NCBI RefSeq assembly: GCF_949987515.2
Contig: NC_082699.1
Span: 77,689,281 to 77,753,280, forward strand
Source of the DNA: Delphinus delphis
Lineage: Eukaryota > Chordata > Mammalia > Artiodactyla > Delphinidae
Direction: 5' to 3'
Length of the DNA: 64,000 nucleotides
Below are positions 36,360-48,994 of the stretch, in pieces. The notes beneath the pieces were generated by a model. The model was not told where the DNA came from, made no database searches, and saw nothing but the letters and a program-made list of their open reading frames with translations. The translations under genes and the position numbers were made by a program. Every line of letters starts with the position of its first letter. Within the stretch, counting starts at the first letter, position 1.

Positions 36360-38051
36360 CTGGACAGGGGAGAAGACCCAGAGAGAGCTGTTATTGTTCT
36401 TTCCAGTAATCAAAGGGACAGCTGCACTATGACATCAGATCTCTAGATACACTTGAACACAGAGTGGGAGCGAAACAAGATCTGTCATAAGGTTTGAGTG
36501 AAAAAGGAAGTTTGATATTTAAGGATGTTATTCCTAGAATATGTGACAGAAGGCAAACCCAGGCAAAAAAAGAAAAATCACTTAAACCGAGACTCCCTTT
36601 CTAGAACAAAAAGAGGTGAAAAAACACTTCCTTTCAGAATGTCTGGTCCCATAGGCACGCTCTAATTAAGAAAAGAATTTAGAAAATTAGTAAGCTGAAG
36701 TAAAGCTTATTTTAGAAACTAGAGAAAAATGTGGAGTAAATTTTTATCAACCATCCATCGTAATTTTTCTGACATTAAAGAAAATTAGTGGAATGTCATT
36801 ATTTTGAGCACGCACAGCATGTTCTGCTCCAGAGCTTAGAAACCACACTTTTCAAGTTAAACATGCAATTATGATAAATTTCCTAAAAACCTATCATTAA
36901 ATGTTATCCAGGAGATCATCAAAGCTGTATTTTACTTTCAAACACAAGTATGTCCTAACTCATGTAGTCTACATAACCTCCTTCCAAAGGGACAACTTAT
37001 CTCACCTGCAGTATCCTAAATATTATTTGAGGGTAGCAAACAGAAAGGAGGACAGCTGAAAATCATGGTGCAAACAAGAAATTACTGAGATATTTTCAGG
37101 AAATTTCAATTTGCAATACGGTTTCAATATTTCATGGTATCATTTGTTTAGTTCTGAGAATCCACTGCCTGGAGCCTAGAAATGCCGCGATCCCAAGGCA
37201 GCAGGAGCAAGAAGGCGTGAGGAGCACCGAAAACAAACCATCCCCGCAGGGGCCGCAGCAGAGCAGAGCCCAGGTGTGCGAGTGGGGCCAGGTGAGCCCC
37301 CAGAACGGGCTTCACCCACGAGTAAGCCTGCGTGTGTCGCCAGGTGGTGCAGACTCTTGGGTATGTGAGTATTCTCTGCCCGTCTTTCAGAAAGGTCACC
37401 TTATGCAGTGTTTGCCAAATGTTCATTTCTCGTGCCAGGCCTGCCTTTACTTTCCACACCACGTGCTGATTAAGAAGAGGCTCCGGGTCCAGACTGTCTG
37501 GGATGAACTCCATGTCTACCGCCTACTAGGACCGTGGCCACCATCCTGTGCTTGGTTCCCTCACCTACAGACTGGGGGTAACCAAAGTATCTCAAAGTGC
37601 CTCTTCCACTGGGTTCTGAGGATGCCGTGTGTTGCCCTTGGCTTCTGTGTTAAGTGTCGGACAGTGGGGACATATGTGGCACAAAGTACCAGCTGCTGCC
37701 GCGGTTATTTTCCTAATTATTACCCCCCATAGAATGTCACATACTGCACAGTCTGGGAAATAACACTGTAACATAGTTTACAGAATTTATAATTCTAAGA
37801 GGCTGATTTCCTTGGTAATTCATGATAATCTCCCAGCATCTCCACAATAAGGCTCCATTAATTTTTAAACCTGTTTTCTATTCTTGAGGGCATTTAATCA
37901 TTATTATTCATAATGTAACGCTTATTACATTAGAAAAAGCTGTGATTCTGATGACCCACGAATACTTCACCTGCAACCAGAAACAATCATCATTTCTACA
38001 ACAGCGCTTTATTTTCGTCTTCCCATCGTGACGCACGTGAGCCCTCCTTAC
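36360..38051 (-). other. PTK2: PTK2 intron between exons 290-325 and 326-364
   Basis: A 1.7-kb intron. I see no transposable element in it. The stretch at 37150-37720 is moderately GC-rich and gives a 171-codon plus-strand frame, but that frame resembles no known protein. Confidence 0.75.
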
Positions 38052-38159
38052 CTCAGGCGCTCCTGCAATCTTCAGCTGCAGCGTCCCTTTCCTGTCCTTG
38101 TCTTCGCTGTTTGAATACTGAATGGTCTGCACTTGATTGAAGTCGGCCAGGTGTGTGGG
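38052..38159 (-). CDS. PTK2: PTK2 exon: FERM F3 lobe (residues 290-325)
   Basis: A 108-nt phase 0-0 exon with a CCAAAG acceptor and a GTAAGG donor. It encodes PTHLADFNQVQTIQYSNSED then KDRKGTLQLKIAGAPE, part of the beta-sheet core of the F3 (PH-like) lobe. Differences from human as recalled are Asn for Thr297 and Thr for Met315, both on a lobe that tolerates surface change. Skipping would remove 36 residues in frame but would destroy the lobe. Confidence 0.98.
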
Positions 38160-39149
38160 CTTTGGGAAGAAAAGGCAAACGCTCTGGACCACAGATGCAA
38201 GACTCACGTGAACTATTCTGTGCAGTCCTCACGGTCCCAAGCCCACCTCATCCTCCTGAGGACACCTCCCTAGACGGGATGTCTGAGGAAACCAACTGTC
38301 CATGTTGCCTGGGGGGCCATTCTCCCTCTGAGGAGCAGTCATGGACCTGCTAGGGCCACCTGCTCACTTCACGGTCAGGGATGTGTCTGCTCTCTGTGCT
38401 CCTGACGGCCGAGGGGCACTCCATCCTCAGGAGCTGCACAAGTGGTCACCAGTCCCACACGACACATGACAGAGAAAGGAAGAAGGGAGTCCCCGACCTG
38501 ACTCACCCTCTGGCCTGGGGGGAACCGTGTGAAATTCTTGGCCTAAGGGAACATTCTGCTCCACTTCTCACAGAGAGAGGGACCTGTTCCCACTCTCAAT
38601 GCACCCTGAGCTAGAACAAGTCTCTGAAACGTTCTGAAGTTCCAGAGTGTAACAGTGCTAGGGAGACGCTGGGTATCCAAAGGGCCCTTCCCACACAGAC
38701 AGGCCAAGAGAGACACTGTTCATTTTCCCAAGAGGAGTAAACTCTTTTTTCTTATGCAGACAAAACATGCCCATCCGTCTTTCATCCTCTCCCATTTCAT
38801 GACAACGACCGGTTCGCGTGAGACGATTCCTATAGGTTTATCCAAAACAATCGGCCTCGTTAGGACCTCTTTCTCTTAGAACATCACAGGTATCAGCCCC
38901 TCCCTGCCAAGTGCCCCACTCAGCACAGATTATGCCACTGGGACTGAGCCGGAATTACGGTTCAGAAGGGGACTCCTACCCCACGCCCCTTCACAGGGAA
39001 GCGTCTCTGCAGCACTGCTCTCAGGCACTGCTGTCAGGCCCCCCGCACGGATACCCACGGGCAGTCCTCCATCCCCTGGGCAGCACACAGCACGGCCCCC
39101 ACGCCTGGCCCTCTCTTGGCCTCTGCCCTCATGGGCTTTCCTCCTCCCT

Positions 39150-39860
39150 CCGTGGCTCTCTTTCCATTTCCTGGCTTCTCCCCTACTCAACCCACAAACG
39201 TTCAGGTGCTACAGGGGTCTGTGCTGGGCCCCGTCCTTCTCACCAGCTGTGCACGGCCTGCCCGGTGAACACCAGCCAGTCCTGTGGCACAAGTACCATC
39301 TCCAGTCCTGAGCTCAGACTCAAGTATCCCACTCCCTACGTGACATCCTCGCGTGGACACTGGAGAGACTGACGGCACACCCAGCACAGTCACGGGGACC
39401 CCCCCCCAAAACACCTTCCCCCTCCAGTCTTCCTCACTTCAACAAAAGCATCACCATTCAACCTGGTTCCTGAGTGGAAATATGAAGGCATGATTACTGA
39501 CTCCCCTCCTTCCCTTACCCCACATCCAGCCCAGCTCCCAACACCCAGAATCCATGTGTTTTCCCTCCATCCCCACGGCCACCACTCCAGTACAAGCCAC
39601 TGTCTTGCACGGTGCTCAGAATTCGTCCTGAAATTGTTTCCCAGCCAGTGTCCCTTCATCCGTGTTCGTCCTCTAAACAGACAGCCCCCAGAAGCCAGGG
39701 AGGTATTCTAAAATGTAAATCTGGTCCTATTAAGTTCCCTGTAAAAACGGTACAATGCTAGCCCAAAGGAATCAAACACCCACATGATCTGACCTCTGCC
39801 TGCCTCTCTGACCTAATTCCCCACCAGGACCTCGTCTTGATGGGATGTGCTCTGGTCTCA
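39150..39860 (+). mobile_element. LINE-2 relic (ORF2 3' part)
   Basis: Segments like 'tcaggtgctacaggggtctg', 'ggtattctaaaatgtaaatctg' and 'cccacatgatctgacctctg' follow the order of an L2 copy. They correspond to the region before the 'catgatctggcccctg' motif. There are many stops; it is ancient. Confidence 0.5.
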
Positions 39861-41416
39861 CTGGGGCAGGGCCATTCCCTTTGGTCAGTTTTCAGCTGAC
39901 CAAAGAATGAGGAACATGAATGAGGACCAGGGCTGTGAGAGGCCATATAATGTGCAGGAAATTCCCACATGGTGAAAAACTGTCTTGTGTCCTGAATGGC
40001 TTTCAGATATCCTGGTATTTATTCATGCTGGCGAAAAATCTGATTCTAGAACCCTCATCTATTTTAAAACACAAAGTATGCTCTGCATGGAATTTTCCAG
40101 GAATGCAACTTAGGTGTATTTCAGGGAATATTACACTTGCTTGTCTTTGGAATGTTACTATGAGCTGCTCACCATTTTGGAAAAGGACATCACCGAGGGC
40201 GATGCTAGTCTGACGTTTGCGCTGCTGGCACAAGGTACATACACTGTCATAGAGGAGGCCTGAGGCTCCTCCTAACACACTGGGAACCAAATATCATTAA
40301 GTCAGTGGTGACACATGAAATGAGAAATATCTCAATTAGTTTCAGTAAATGGTTATATTAAAATATTCCCATTACTGGCATCTTACAATTTAAAAAAATT
40401 TCCAAAGCACAAAAAGAAAGTTGAGTTATGGAAATTATTGTATTTAACTTATTTTTTATTCCTTCTTTTAACCCATTGTTTTTCTGCCTCATTCTGACAT
40501 TATCCCTCAAGGTCGGCCACATAAAAAGAACAAATTTTAAAGAAGTACTTAAAGGGAACAGCAGAAGAAAAGAATAAAAATAAGCAAAAGATATTAGGAA
40601 AAGGAAATCTGTGAAGATAAATACTGAAATTAATGAAGACAAATAGATTAATGCTATAACCCTACCCGCTAAGCCTGTCCTTCAAAAGCAGCTGAAATAA
40701 ATCCTTTGCAAATCTGAAAAGAAGAGACAAATCCAAACAGACAAGCTTAGGACTGAGAAAGGATATAGAAATAAAGTTACTGGAAAGATCGTAAGGGTAG
40801 CACGAGATGCAACTCCATGGCAACAATTTAAAAATGTAGAAAAGCAGATGAGAACGCTAACAGTATGAATTACCAAAACTGACACAAGAACTGGAAAACC
40901 TGAATAGATCTATTACTACTGGAGAGGTTGAAAAAATGGTTAAACACCCACCATTGAAAAAGGCACTATGTGGTTACATAGATTGATTCTATCCGCCTTC
41001 ACAGAACACACAACTCTACCTTGACTTAAAATATTTCAGGCCACAAAATGATGAAAAGCCCCCTAATTCGCCTGATAAAATTAGTGTAACTTCTAATATC
41101 ATGTCCTCGTAGAGCTAAAATAAAAAGACCAGACTGATTTCACTTATAAATAGCTGCAAAAATTCTATATATTAGCAAATATAATAAATCACTATTTCCA
41201 AAGAATAATATAGCATAACCAGTAGGAGCTATTAAATGGCTCAATATCAGCACAGCTAATCAAGATAATATACACTAATAACAAATTAAAAGAGAAAACA
41301 CCAGGATCATATCATTAGGGCTGAAAAAGCCTTCAGTTAAATTTAGTAGCCACTCCTAATAAAAACGCTAAGCAAAGAAAGGCATAATTTAAAAACATGA
41401 AAGATACTTCACTAAA

Positions 41417-41604
41417 GGGACTTTACTGGTGGCGCAGTGGATAACACTCTGCACCCCCAATGCAGGGGGCTCGGGTTCGATCCCTGGTCAGGGAACTAGA
41501 TCCCACACGCATGCTGCAACTAAGAGTTCACATGCTGCAACTAAGGAGCCCATGTGCTGCAACTAAGACCCCACACAACCAAATAAATAAATGTATTTCT
41601 TTTA
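41417..41604 (+). mobile_element. Older tRNA-derived SINE
   Basis: The head gggactttactggtggcgca (41417-41435) and a tRNA-like 'gctcgggttcgatccctggt' B-box region (41469-41488) are followed by a short body and an (AAAT)n tail. Target copies are gaaagatacttcactaaa at 41399-41416 and a near-match at 41605-41621. It differs more from the consensus than the neighbouring SINEs. Confidence 0.85.
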
Positions 41605-41658
41605 AAAGATACATTACTAAAACCCAACATCAGAAATTATCCTGAATGATGACACACA

Positions 41659-41872
41659 TTTTTTTTTTTTTTTTTTTTTGCGGTATGTGGGCCTCTCACT
41701 GTTGTGGCCTCTCCCGTTGCAGAGCACAGGCTCCGGACACGCAGGCTCAGCGGCCATGGCTCACGGGCCCAGCCGCTCTGCGGCATGTGGGATCTTCCTG
41801 GACTGGGGCACGAACCCATGTCCCCTGCATTGGCAGGCGGATTCTCAACCACTGTGCCACCAGGGAAGCCCG
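41659..41872 (-). mobile_element. CHR-2-like SINE, minus strand
   Basis: A long T run (41660-41679) is followed by the complement of the short cetacean SINE. It ends at the head gggcttccctgg (complement of 41860-41871). Flanks gacacacatttt and gacatactttta look like a diverged target duplication. It lies 370 bp from a plus-strand copy of the same family. Confidence 0.93.
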
Positions 41873-42242
41873 ACATACTTTTAACTGATAAATTAAAACC
41901 TAAAACAAGATAGGGATATCCTCTACCACCCGTTTTTAAACATGATCTTCAAGGTGCCTGTGAATATGAGAACAGGAAAGAACTGCACAGATTAGAGAAA
42001 AAAAGTTAAAACTATTCCTTTTTTTTGCTGATTACATGATTATATACCTATAAAATCTAAGATTCTAATAAAAATGACTTATTAAATGAACAAGGTTGCT
42101 GAATATATGATAAACAATCAAGTATATTCTGCTATGCTCACAGTATGAATTTTAAATTGGAAATGGCCAAAAAAAATTTTCCCAATAAGGCCAAAAACTC
42201 TATAATACTTATGAATTAGCTTAATACAAAAAATCTATACGA

Positions 42243-42439
42243 GGGCTTCCCTGGTGGCGCAGTGGTTGAGAGTCTGCCTGCCCATGCAGGAGACACGGGT
42301 TCGTGGCCCAGTCCGGGAAGATCCCACATGCCGCGGAGCGGCTGGGCCCGTGAGCCATGGCCGCTGAGCCTGCGCGTCCGGAGCCTGTGCTCTGCAACGG
42401 GAGAAGCCACAACAGTGAGACACCCGCATAAAAAAAAAC
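42243..42439 (+). mobile_element. CHR-2-like SINE, plus strand
   Basis: Begins ggcttccctggtggcgcagt, carries the 'gagccatggccgctgagcct' block and ends in an A tail at 42429-42437. A diverged duplication (aaaatctatac / aaaaactatac) flanks it. The block after 'gcggagcggctgggcccg' is characteristic of the cetacean short SINE. Confidence 0.93.
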
Positions 42440-42493
42440 TATACAAAAAAGACTATGACATCTTATTGAAGGACGTAAAAGAAGTCCTGAACG

Positions 42494-42796
42494 GGCTTCT
42501 CTGGTGGCACAGTAGTTAAGAGTCCACCCGTGCCAATGCAGGGGACATGGGTTCAAGCCCTGGTCCAGGAAGATCCCACATGCCGTGGAGCAACTAAGCC
42601 CGTGTGCCACAACTACGGAGTCTGAGCTCTACAGCCCATGCTCCGCAACAAGACAAGCCACCACAATGAGAAACCCGCACACTGCAATGAAGAGTAGCCC
42701 CCGCTCACCGCAACTAGAGAAAGCCTGCACGCAGCAAAGAAGACCCAATGCAGCCAAAAATAAATAAATAAATAAGTAAATTAAAAAAAAAAAAAA
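42494..42796 (+). mobile_element. CHR-1-like SINE, plus strand
   Basis: Starts gggcttctctggtggcacag, has the long-SINE body and ends in a (TAAA)n and A tail. The target duplication aagtcctgaac lies at 42482-42492 and about 42796-42806. Confidence 0.93.
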
Positions 42797-43204
42797 AGTC
42801 CTGAACAAATAGAAAGACATACGATATTCTTGGACAGATAACTAACTAATATCTCCTTTCACAAATTAACAAACAAGTTGGAATCCCAACAGAATTTTCT
42901 GCTAATTCTATAAATTTGGTTTTGAAAGATTAAATAGCCAGTAACAGCCAGGAAAGTGTACAAAAGAAAAACGATCCATGCAGAGAGTGTACAAACAAAA
43001 GATGACACGGGGATGCAGCACCCACTAGAGCAGTCCCATCTGGATGGAAGCAGTACAGAAAGAGAGAACTGTGTCCTTGGACCAGAACAGAGGATCCAGA
43101 ACTAGATCACAAAGATGGCAGACACTCAGTTCAGAGGTGAAAGATACGATTACTGTGCTGACACGGCTGGCTGCTCACTGGGATACCAACAAGAAGGACA
43201 ACAG

Positions 43205-43420
43205 GGGACAATGACAGCAGCCAGCATCCCCTAAGTGCTTCCTCTGTGCAAGGCCTTCATCTCAACACTGCACACTCAGTACCCACTTCATTCTCCTACC
43301 ACCCCTTAGGTAGTTGTGATTATTATTGCCATTTTGCTGACGAGGAAACACAAGCCAGCTGTGAAGAAATGGACTCAAAGTCACACGGCCAGCATGAGGG
43401 TGACCCACTGGGAACCCCAG
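43205..43420 (-). mobile_element. MIR-like ancient SINE
   Basis: The plus strand has 'cccctaagtgcttcctctgt', 'tgattattattgccattttg', 'ctgacgaggaaacacaagcc' and 'caaagtcacacggccagcat', the standard complement order of MIR. Confidence 0.6.
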
Positions 43421-44213
43421 CTGCGCACTCCAGAGCCCATCCTCCGGACACACCGCAGGCCCACCTTGTACCATACACAAAATTCCACACGGGTTAAATG
43501 CGAAAGGACAAAGAAAACCTGGCAAGAGAATACAAGAGACTACAAATCAAAGAGAAGACAGATAACGTCACAGAGCTTGCTGAAGAGGTCGTGCCACTTT
43601 ATACCCTCACAGAGTGTATGAAACGTCCAGCTGTTGCACATGCCTGCCAACACCTGGAATTACTCATCTCTTTCACCTCAGCCATTCTGGTAGGTGTGTA
43701 ACAGTATCACACTGTGCATTTATCTGATGACTATGGAGCTGAACGTTGCTTCACTTACGTCTTAACTATTCGGACATCCTCTATTGGGGTGGCTGCCCTT
43801 TTCTTAGTGATATTTTTGATCCTGGAAAGAGCCAGAAGAGGCTGTTTCAAAGGACATGATACAAGTACAAATATACTTAAATTAGATGTAGAAGTGAATG
43901 AAGAAATTAGTATGTAAAACTTCTCCAGATGAACTGTAACAACCCCATTCAGATCTCACCAACATATGTGCCATTTGTGTGATTCCCTTCCTTCCCGACT
44001 AAAGAATTTCAAAAACTTTCGACCTAGGCTGTCTCTTCCTCTTATTCCCTTGAGCAATAAACGCTGTGAAACGGAAAGCTTTAATGGCAGAATGATGTCT
44101 TTTCCAAGAGGATCCTCATTTCCTTATTTTGATTCCCCTTTGTCCACAATCAGGTCCGAAAGGAGGTGTGTTCCACACAGGCCGCTCCCAAGACTTGTCC
44201 AAAGCGCACTTAC

Positions 44214-44291
44214 GTTGCAGCCCTTGTCTGTGAGGTAACTGATCCCTTCTTCGGGGCCAATCGCCAGCTCCACCGAAATAATCCAGCTTGA
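44214..44291 (-). CDS. PTK2: PTK2 exon: FERM F3 lobe start (residues 264-289)
   Basis: A 78-nt phase 0-0 exon with a TTCAAG acceptor and a GTAAGT donor. It encodes SSWIISVELAIGPEEGISYL then TDKGCN, identical to human as recalled. It forms the first beta strands of the F3 lobe. The neighbouring exon at 44810-44950 is only 518 bp away, the shortest intron in the window. Confidence 0.98.
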
Positions 44292-44809
44292 CTTGAAGGT
44301 GAAACGGGTGACGGCAAAGGTACCAGAAGGAAAAAGATATTTTAGATAAAGAACCATGGACACATTAAAGGACCAAAGGGGGGCTGCACTAGCTTGCTAC
44401 TGATCTTTATAACCAAATAACACAAAATATTTACAACTTCACGGTGCAGCATCTGCTGAGCCTAAGCAGAGACAGACAGACTGCGCTCGTTCCAGTGGGT
44501 CTCAAGCCAATGGTTTCTTTGGGAAGATTATATGAATAGATAAACTAGCCCTTAGTGAACAGTTAATCAATGAATCGCTGGGCTGGAATAAAAAAAAAAT
44601 CTTAGGCATGCTATTAAAAAAGGATGGTTTTAGTCTCACGTTGACACATTTTCTTTTTGTATTTTTCCCACTGTAAAATGATAAAATATTCTCATGTTGT
44701 TAAAAATGTGACAAATTAGATTTCAATCAGAAATTTAGATATACATGGATAAGAAAAAGCAAAAGAAATCACACCTAGTCCCACCCTATTTCCAAGTCCC
44801 CATACTTAC
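44292..44809 (-). other. PTK2: Short PTK2 intron (518 bp)
   Basis: An AT-rich unique intron with a GTAAGT donor (complement of 44804-44809) and an AG acceptor. I see nothing else in it. Confidence 0.9.
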
Positions 44810-44950
44810 ACCAAGGGCACACTTGAAGCATTCTTTATCAAATCTGTACACTGGGGAGAGGATCTCAAAGAATTTCAAAATACTTTCTTCTCTATTAAGG
44901 TTGGCAAACTGTCTAAATGTTTGTTGAATCAATTTTCTTAGTGTTTTGGC
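44810..44950 (-). CDS. PTK2: PTK2 exon: FERM F2 end and F2/F3 junction (residues 217-263)
   Basis: A 141-nt phase 0-0 exon with an ATGCAG acceptor and a GTAAGT donor. It begins [20 protein letters not shown] and continues through [20 protein letters not shown] to CFKCALG, identical to human as recalled. It supplies most of the basic patch (Lys218, Arg221, Lys222) that binds phosphoinositides and relieves autoinhibition. The remaining lysine, Lys216, is the last codon of the exon at 53257-53311, so an 8.3-kb intron splits the patch. Confidence 0.98.
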
Positions 44951-47900
44951 CTGCATGATAAAATTACAAACATCTTTTTAGAGCCAACAATGAGTAAAGA
45001 CCACAGCAATAACAGCCAACACCAAGGAACATTTCTTGTCCAGCCACCACTTAATACCACCTACATTCACCAAATGTTGTATTTATCAGAGCTTTGTTTC
45101 TTTTATTTAAAAAAACATAGTAAAATACACATAAAATACACCATCGCAACCATTCTAAAGTATACAGTTCAGCAGTACCAAGCTTTATTTCTTAAACAGA
45201 AATTGATAAAGCAATAATTGGCTTATTAGAACATGTGGTAAACAGTTAGGCATTAAAAATATAAGGGCTATATTCGCATGTGACCTGAAGTAGGCAAAGG
45301 AGGGGACATAAAGGCACTCACACATCCCAACCTGGGAGGGGAAGTTGACACATCCTTTCTGAAGGCAATTTGGCAATAAGAAATCAAAAACTTTAAAACC
45401 ACAACCTTTGAGAAATTATTCTTTAGGAATGATGAAAGAACTGTGCAAAGACGCAGCAACAAGGAGGTTCAGCACGGAAGCGTGTAGAGTACCCCACAAC
45501 CGGCCATGCACACTGCAGTGTGTCTGCTACCCAGATGTCCTAAGACTGCTGTGCACATCCCATTTACTGACATGAAAATCTGTATCACAGTGCTACATGA
45601 AAAAATAAGACAAGGCAATCTGTTGTAGTGTAGAAGTCTTTAAAAGGAGAGCACAGGATATGGGCCTCACACAGGCTGGCACACGCACCAACGCACAGTG
45701 AAGACAAACCAGCCATGCCTCTCTTCTCTGTGTAGTGGGATCACAGGTGATCTCTGGGTGACTTTTCATTTATGTGAGTTTTCTATTTATAAACCATGAG
45801 CATCTGGATGGTAGAGGGTGGTGAGCCCACAGTCCATGGTGTGTCAGAGAGAGGAGTGTGGCCTGAGGGGGCCAGCGGGCAAAGGATGTGTGATGGATGA
45901 GGTCTGGGGAAGGGTACAAGAGGGTGCAGGCCACAGGACGCAACTGGGTCCACCCTGGTGAGATGCAAAGCCCTGGGGCGGCCTGGAATAGGAATACTGT
46001 GATCCGACATAGATTTTGGCAGGAATACTCTGGCCGCTACGTTGGGAACAGTATGAAGGGAGCAGGAGAGATCCAGTGAGATGCCAACAAAATAATCCAG
46101 GCGAGAGGTGATGGGACCCAGGCACTGCTGCACAAGTGCAGAAGCAGAAAGGAGTGAGAAGTAGTCAGATTTCAGATTTGTTTTGAAAACAGAATCAACA
46201 GGATGTACTGAGAGGTAAGAGTTACCACTGAACTGAAATGGCCAAGACCAGGAGAAGCAAGGCGGCGGAGGGTCTTAGAGAATACCAGGGGCCACCTGAG
46301 CCTCGGTGTGAGATGCACACAGACAGGAAGCAAAGCCAGGAGACTGGAGACAGGACCAGGGTGGGATCTGGAGGGGCAGGGACAGGACCTCATCCCATGG
46401 CGGCCTGCAAATTTCAGCAGTCAGGGAAGTGGGAGCAGGTGAATCAGCAGGGGGTGGCATACTCTGGTGGGTCAGGGCAGTGACAGCCTGCCTGGAGTGG
46501 CCTGAAGGTGCCAGTGTGGTCAAAGGATATCTGGATCTGGGACACGGCAGAGTGAGCTGGACCGCTAGGAGCAGTGGTCAGCGTGGGATCCAGTTCCAGA
46601 GGGGCTGCGGTTACTGGAGATGAAGACCAGGGTGCGAGGCGGTGGGGGGCAGAGAGCGGGCCCTAGATAACCTAGGGCTGGTGACTTTTATTTCACAAGC
46701 TGGCTCTGCTCCTGCAGAGAAGGTGTGGGGGAGAATGGAAGCAGGAAGACCGGCGCCGGGCACGCATGGCCACCTGGGTGATGCTCGAGATGGCAGGGAA
46801 AGCGGGAAGTCGACACAACTCGAGCTTTGGGTGGAACAAGCGGGCAAACAGAAGGGGCGGGGCTCCGGGAAGATCAAGTCCCGTTAATTCTGAACGTGCC
46901 TGAGATCCGCAAGTCTCCCGAGCTGAACCACTGAGCATAAAGCTGGGTACAGACCCGAGCTCAGGAGACAGCAGGGCTGGGTCAGAACCTCACGGTCTCC
47001 AGCCGACGTGATTACAGGCATGGGGCCTGATGACTCCCACAAATACAGTGGCCGCAGGAAAGAAGTGCGGGCCAAAGCCTGCTTGGTAGGCCAACATTGG
47101 TTTTAACCAGGGCTGGGGTTCTGACAGGTGAGCCAAGTGTGGAACTACAGGCAATTGGAAGAGAATCAGTTATGGTTTTAGATCACAGGAACTAAAGTGA
47201 AGAGAAGCAAAATGGGTTCAAGGGCAAGGCTTGACTATCAGATGTCACCTACAACATGAGTGGTTGGCCTTGGACACTCTGTAAAAGAGAAGTCTGGGAC
47301 GCGTGGTTTGGGGAAGAGCCGTCCAAGCTCTGGCCACGAGCCCAGAGACTGAAAAAGGCCACTCTCGCCACAGCTGAGACGGCATTTAACAGCTGTTCTG
47401 ACTCCAGGCTTTGCAAACACTCTCTGCGTCTCCTCTTGAGCATTAGACCCACACATATGCACGTGCCCACCTGAGCTTTCCACCTGAAACTCCCAGACAT
47501 CTGAAAGCTGGCATGCCACCAAGAGAACTTGTGACTTTCTTCCAGGCCTGGACCTCCTCATCTCAGCAAATCTCCCAGCTGCTTAGAGACAGAAACCTAG
47601 GCGGCAACCTTGACCTCTTTCGCCCACCTCTCAAAACCCACTGCACTGCCACGTCCTCAAAGTGCTTTTCCAAAAGCCATGTTCTTCTCTCTAAGCTTCC
47701 CACGCAGCAGCCCCACTCTTGCTTTGATTTCTGTGATGGTCCCCCGTGGATACAGAATTCTGGTAGAAGAGAGACTAGTGAAAAACAAGGAAATGGAAAT
47801 ATCTGTGATGTGAGCATTATACGTAGTTAGTTAGTTCTTTGTTAAGTGTGTAGAAATAACTCTCACGTAACAGGTAAATATGCGCACATGTAAAGATGAA

Positions 47901-48994
47901 ACGCAACACCTTATGGTCCCTGCTGATTCTCATTCTCCTGCCGACCCCATGGCACAGTCGCTTCCAATTCCGCGTCTCCTTCCCTCACTGTGGTCCCCTG
48001 ACCCCCAGCACCTGTGGAATGGGTCAACTAAACTGTGCACCTGACCATTCAACCTGCCGGAAAACTTCTGAGCAACTGGGCAAATAGGTTTGAAAATAGT
48101 AACTGTGCAGTGCTAGCAGACAGACAGCCTGAGCTACAGGTTCACGCCTCTGTGCCATCCAGCTGACTGTCAGTTTTCCGCGTGCTGCTCTGCCCGGCCC
48201 CTCCCGAGGCCTACACGTCACCCGGCTAAGACAGGAAGTCACACTCATGGGCAGCGGCCGCAGGAGCTGAAGGAGGGAGCGCGCCCATTCAGGGCTGGCT
48301 TCCTGAGGACACAGAGCCACACCCCGGCTCCCCGCCAAGCGAGAGCGGGTGCACCTGGCCGGGAGTGAGTGCCCGAGCTTTCTCGGGGTCTCTACTCCAA
48401 TGTGGCCACCCAAGAGGACTGAGATTTCCGGCCTGCAGCAACCAGTGTTGGGCAGGAACTACAAAACCCTCGCTATCTGAAAGGAGCCCCAGATTCGTTT
48501 CTAAGAAGGATGCCTCAGAGAGCATCAGTTCTTTCTCCTTTCTCAGTAAGGAAAAAAATTCCACAAAATCTGACTCCTTAGAATCTCTTGATATTAATCA
48601 ATACACTTCCCCGTTTATAGGGTTTCAACATCAGCTTTGTGTTTGCCCAGACTTAGGAAACAAGGCATCTATCAATCAATGCTAGTCAGTCTTAAACCAA
48701 TTCATATACAGAGAGAAAGCCACTCAAAGTGAGGCAGTATGACCAGGATGAATCGTCGGACATTGCTGCTATTCAGCCTCTGAACAACAAAAATAATTGC
48801 ATATTAATCAACCTAATCTTTATCAGATGCTGCTAGCAACAATGGACTCCGAGGGCTTCCTGGATGAAAAAGTTATAATGTAGTGCTAAAGAAAACATGC
48901 AAGAAAAGAGTAACAGGCTAAGAAACATTAACTGAGGAATTATCTCCCCACCTACCAAATGCTAAACATAGATACGTTAACAGTGCACGCAAAG

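Larger units (their letters stand above)
40540..43110 (+). mobile_element. Old L1 ORF2 relic hosting four SINEs
   Basis: Degenerate L1 coding text appears in order across the block: 'aatgaagacaaatagattaa', 'ctggaaaacctgaatagatc', 'ggatcatatcattagggctg', 'acccaacatcagaaattatc', 'ggaatcccaacagaattttc'. SINEs at 41417-41604, 41659-41872, 42243-42439 and 42494-42796 interrupt it, and the L1 text resumes after each. No frame is open. Confidence 0.65.
38160..44213 (-). other. PTK2: PTK2 intron between exons 264-289 and 290-325
   Basis: A 6.1-kb intron. It includes an L2 relic (39150-39860), an old L1 ORF2 relic (about 40540-43110) with four SINEs inserted in it, a MIR-like element (43205-43420) and an L1 minus-strand fragment (about 43640-43800). 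Between 38200 and 39150 it is unique, moderately GC-rich sequence. Confidence 0.75.

Noticed and set aside
37217..37732. 171-codon plus-strand open frame.
   Set aside because: It is antisense within a PTK2 intron, has no recognisable domain and unremarkable composition, and looks like a random long frame in GC-richer sequence.
43714..43917. Frame with a hydrophobic stretch resembling a membrane segment.
   Set aside because: It overlaps and follows an L1 minus-strand fragment. There is no start context or homologue; hydrophobic runs are common in T-rich sequence.
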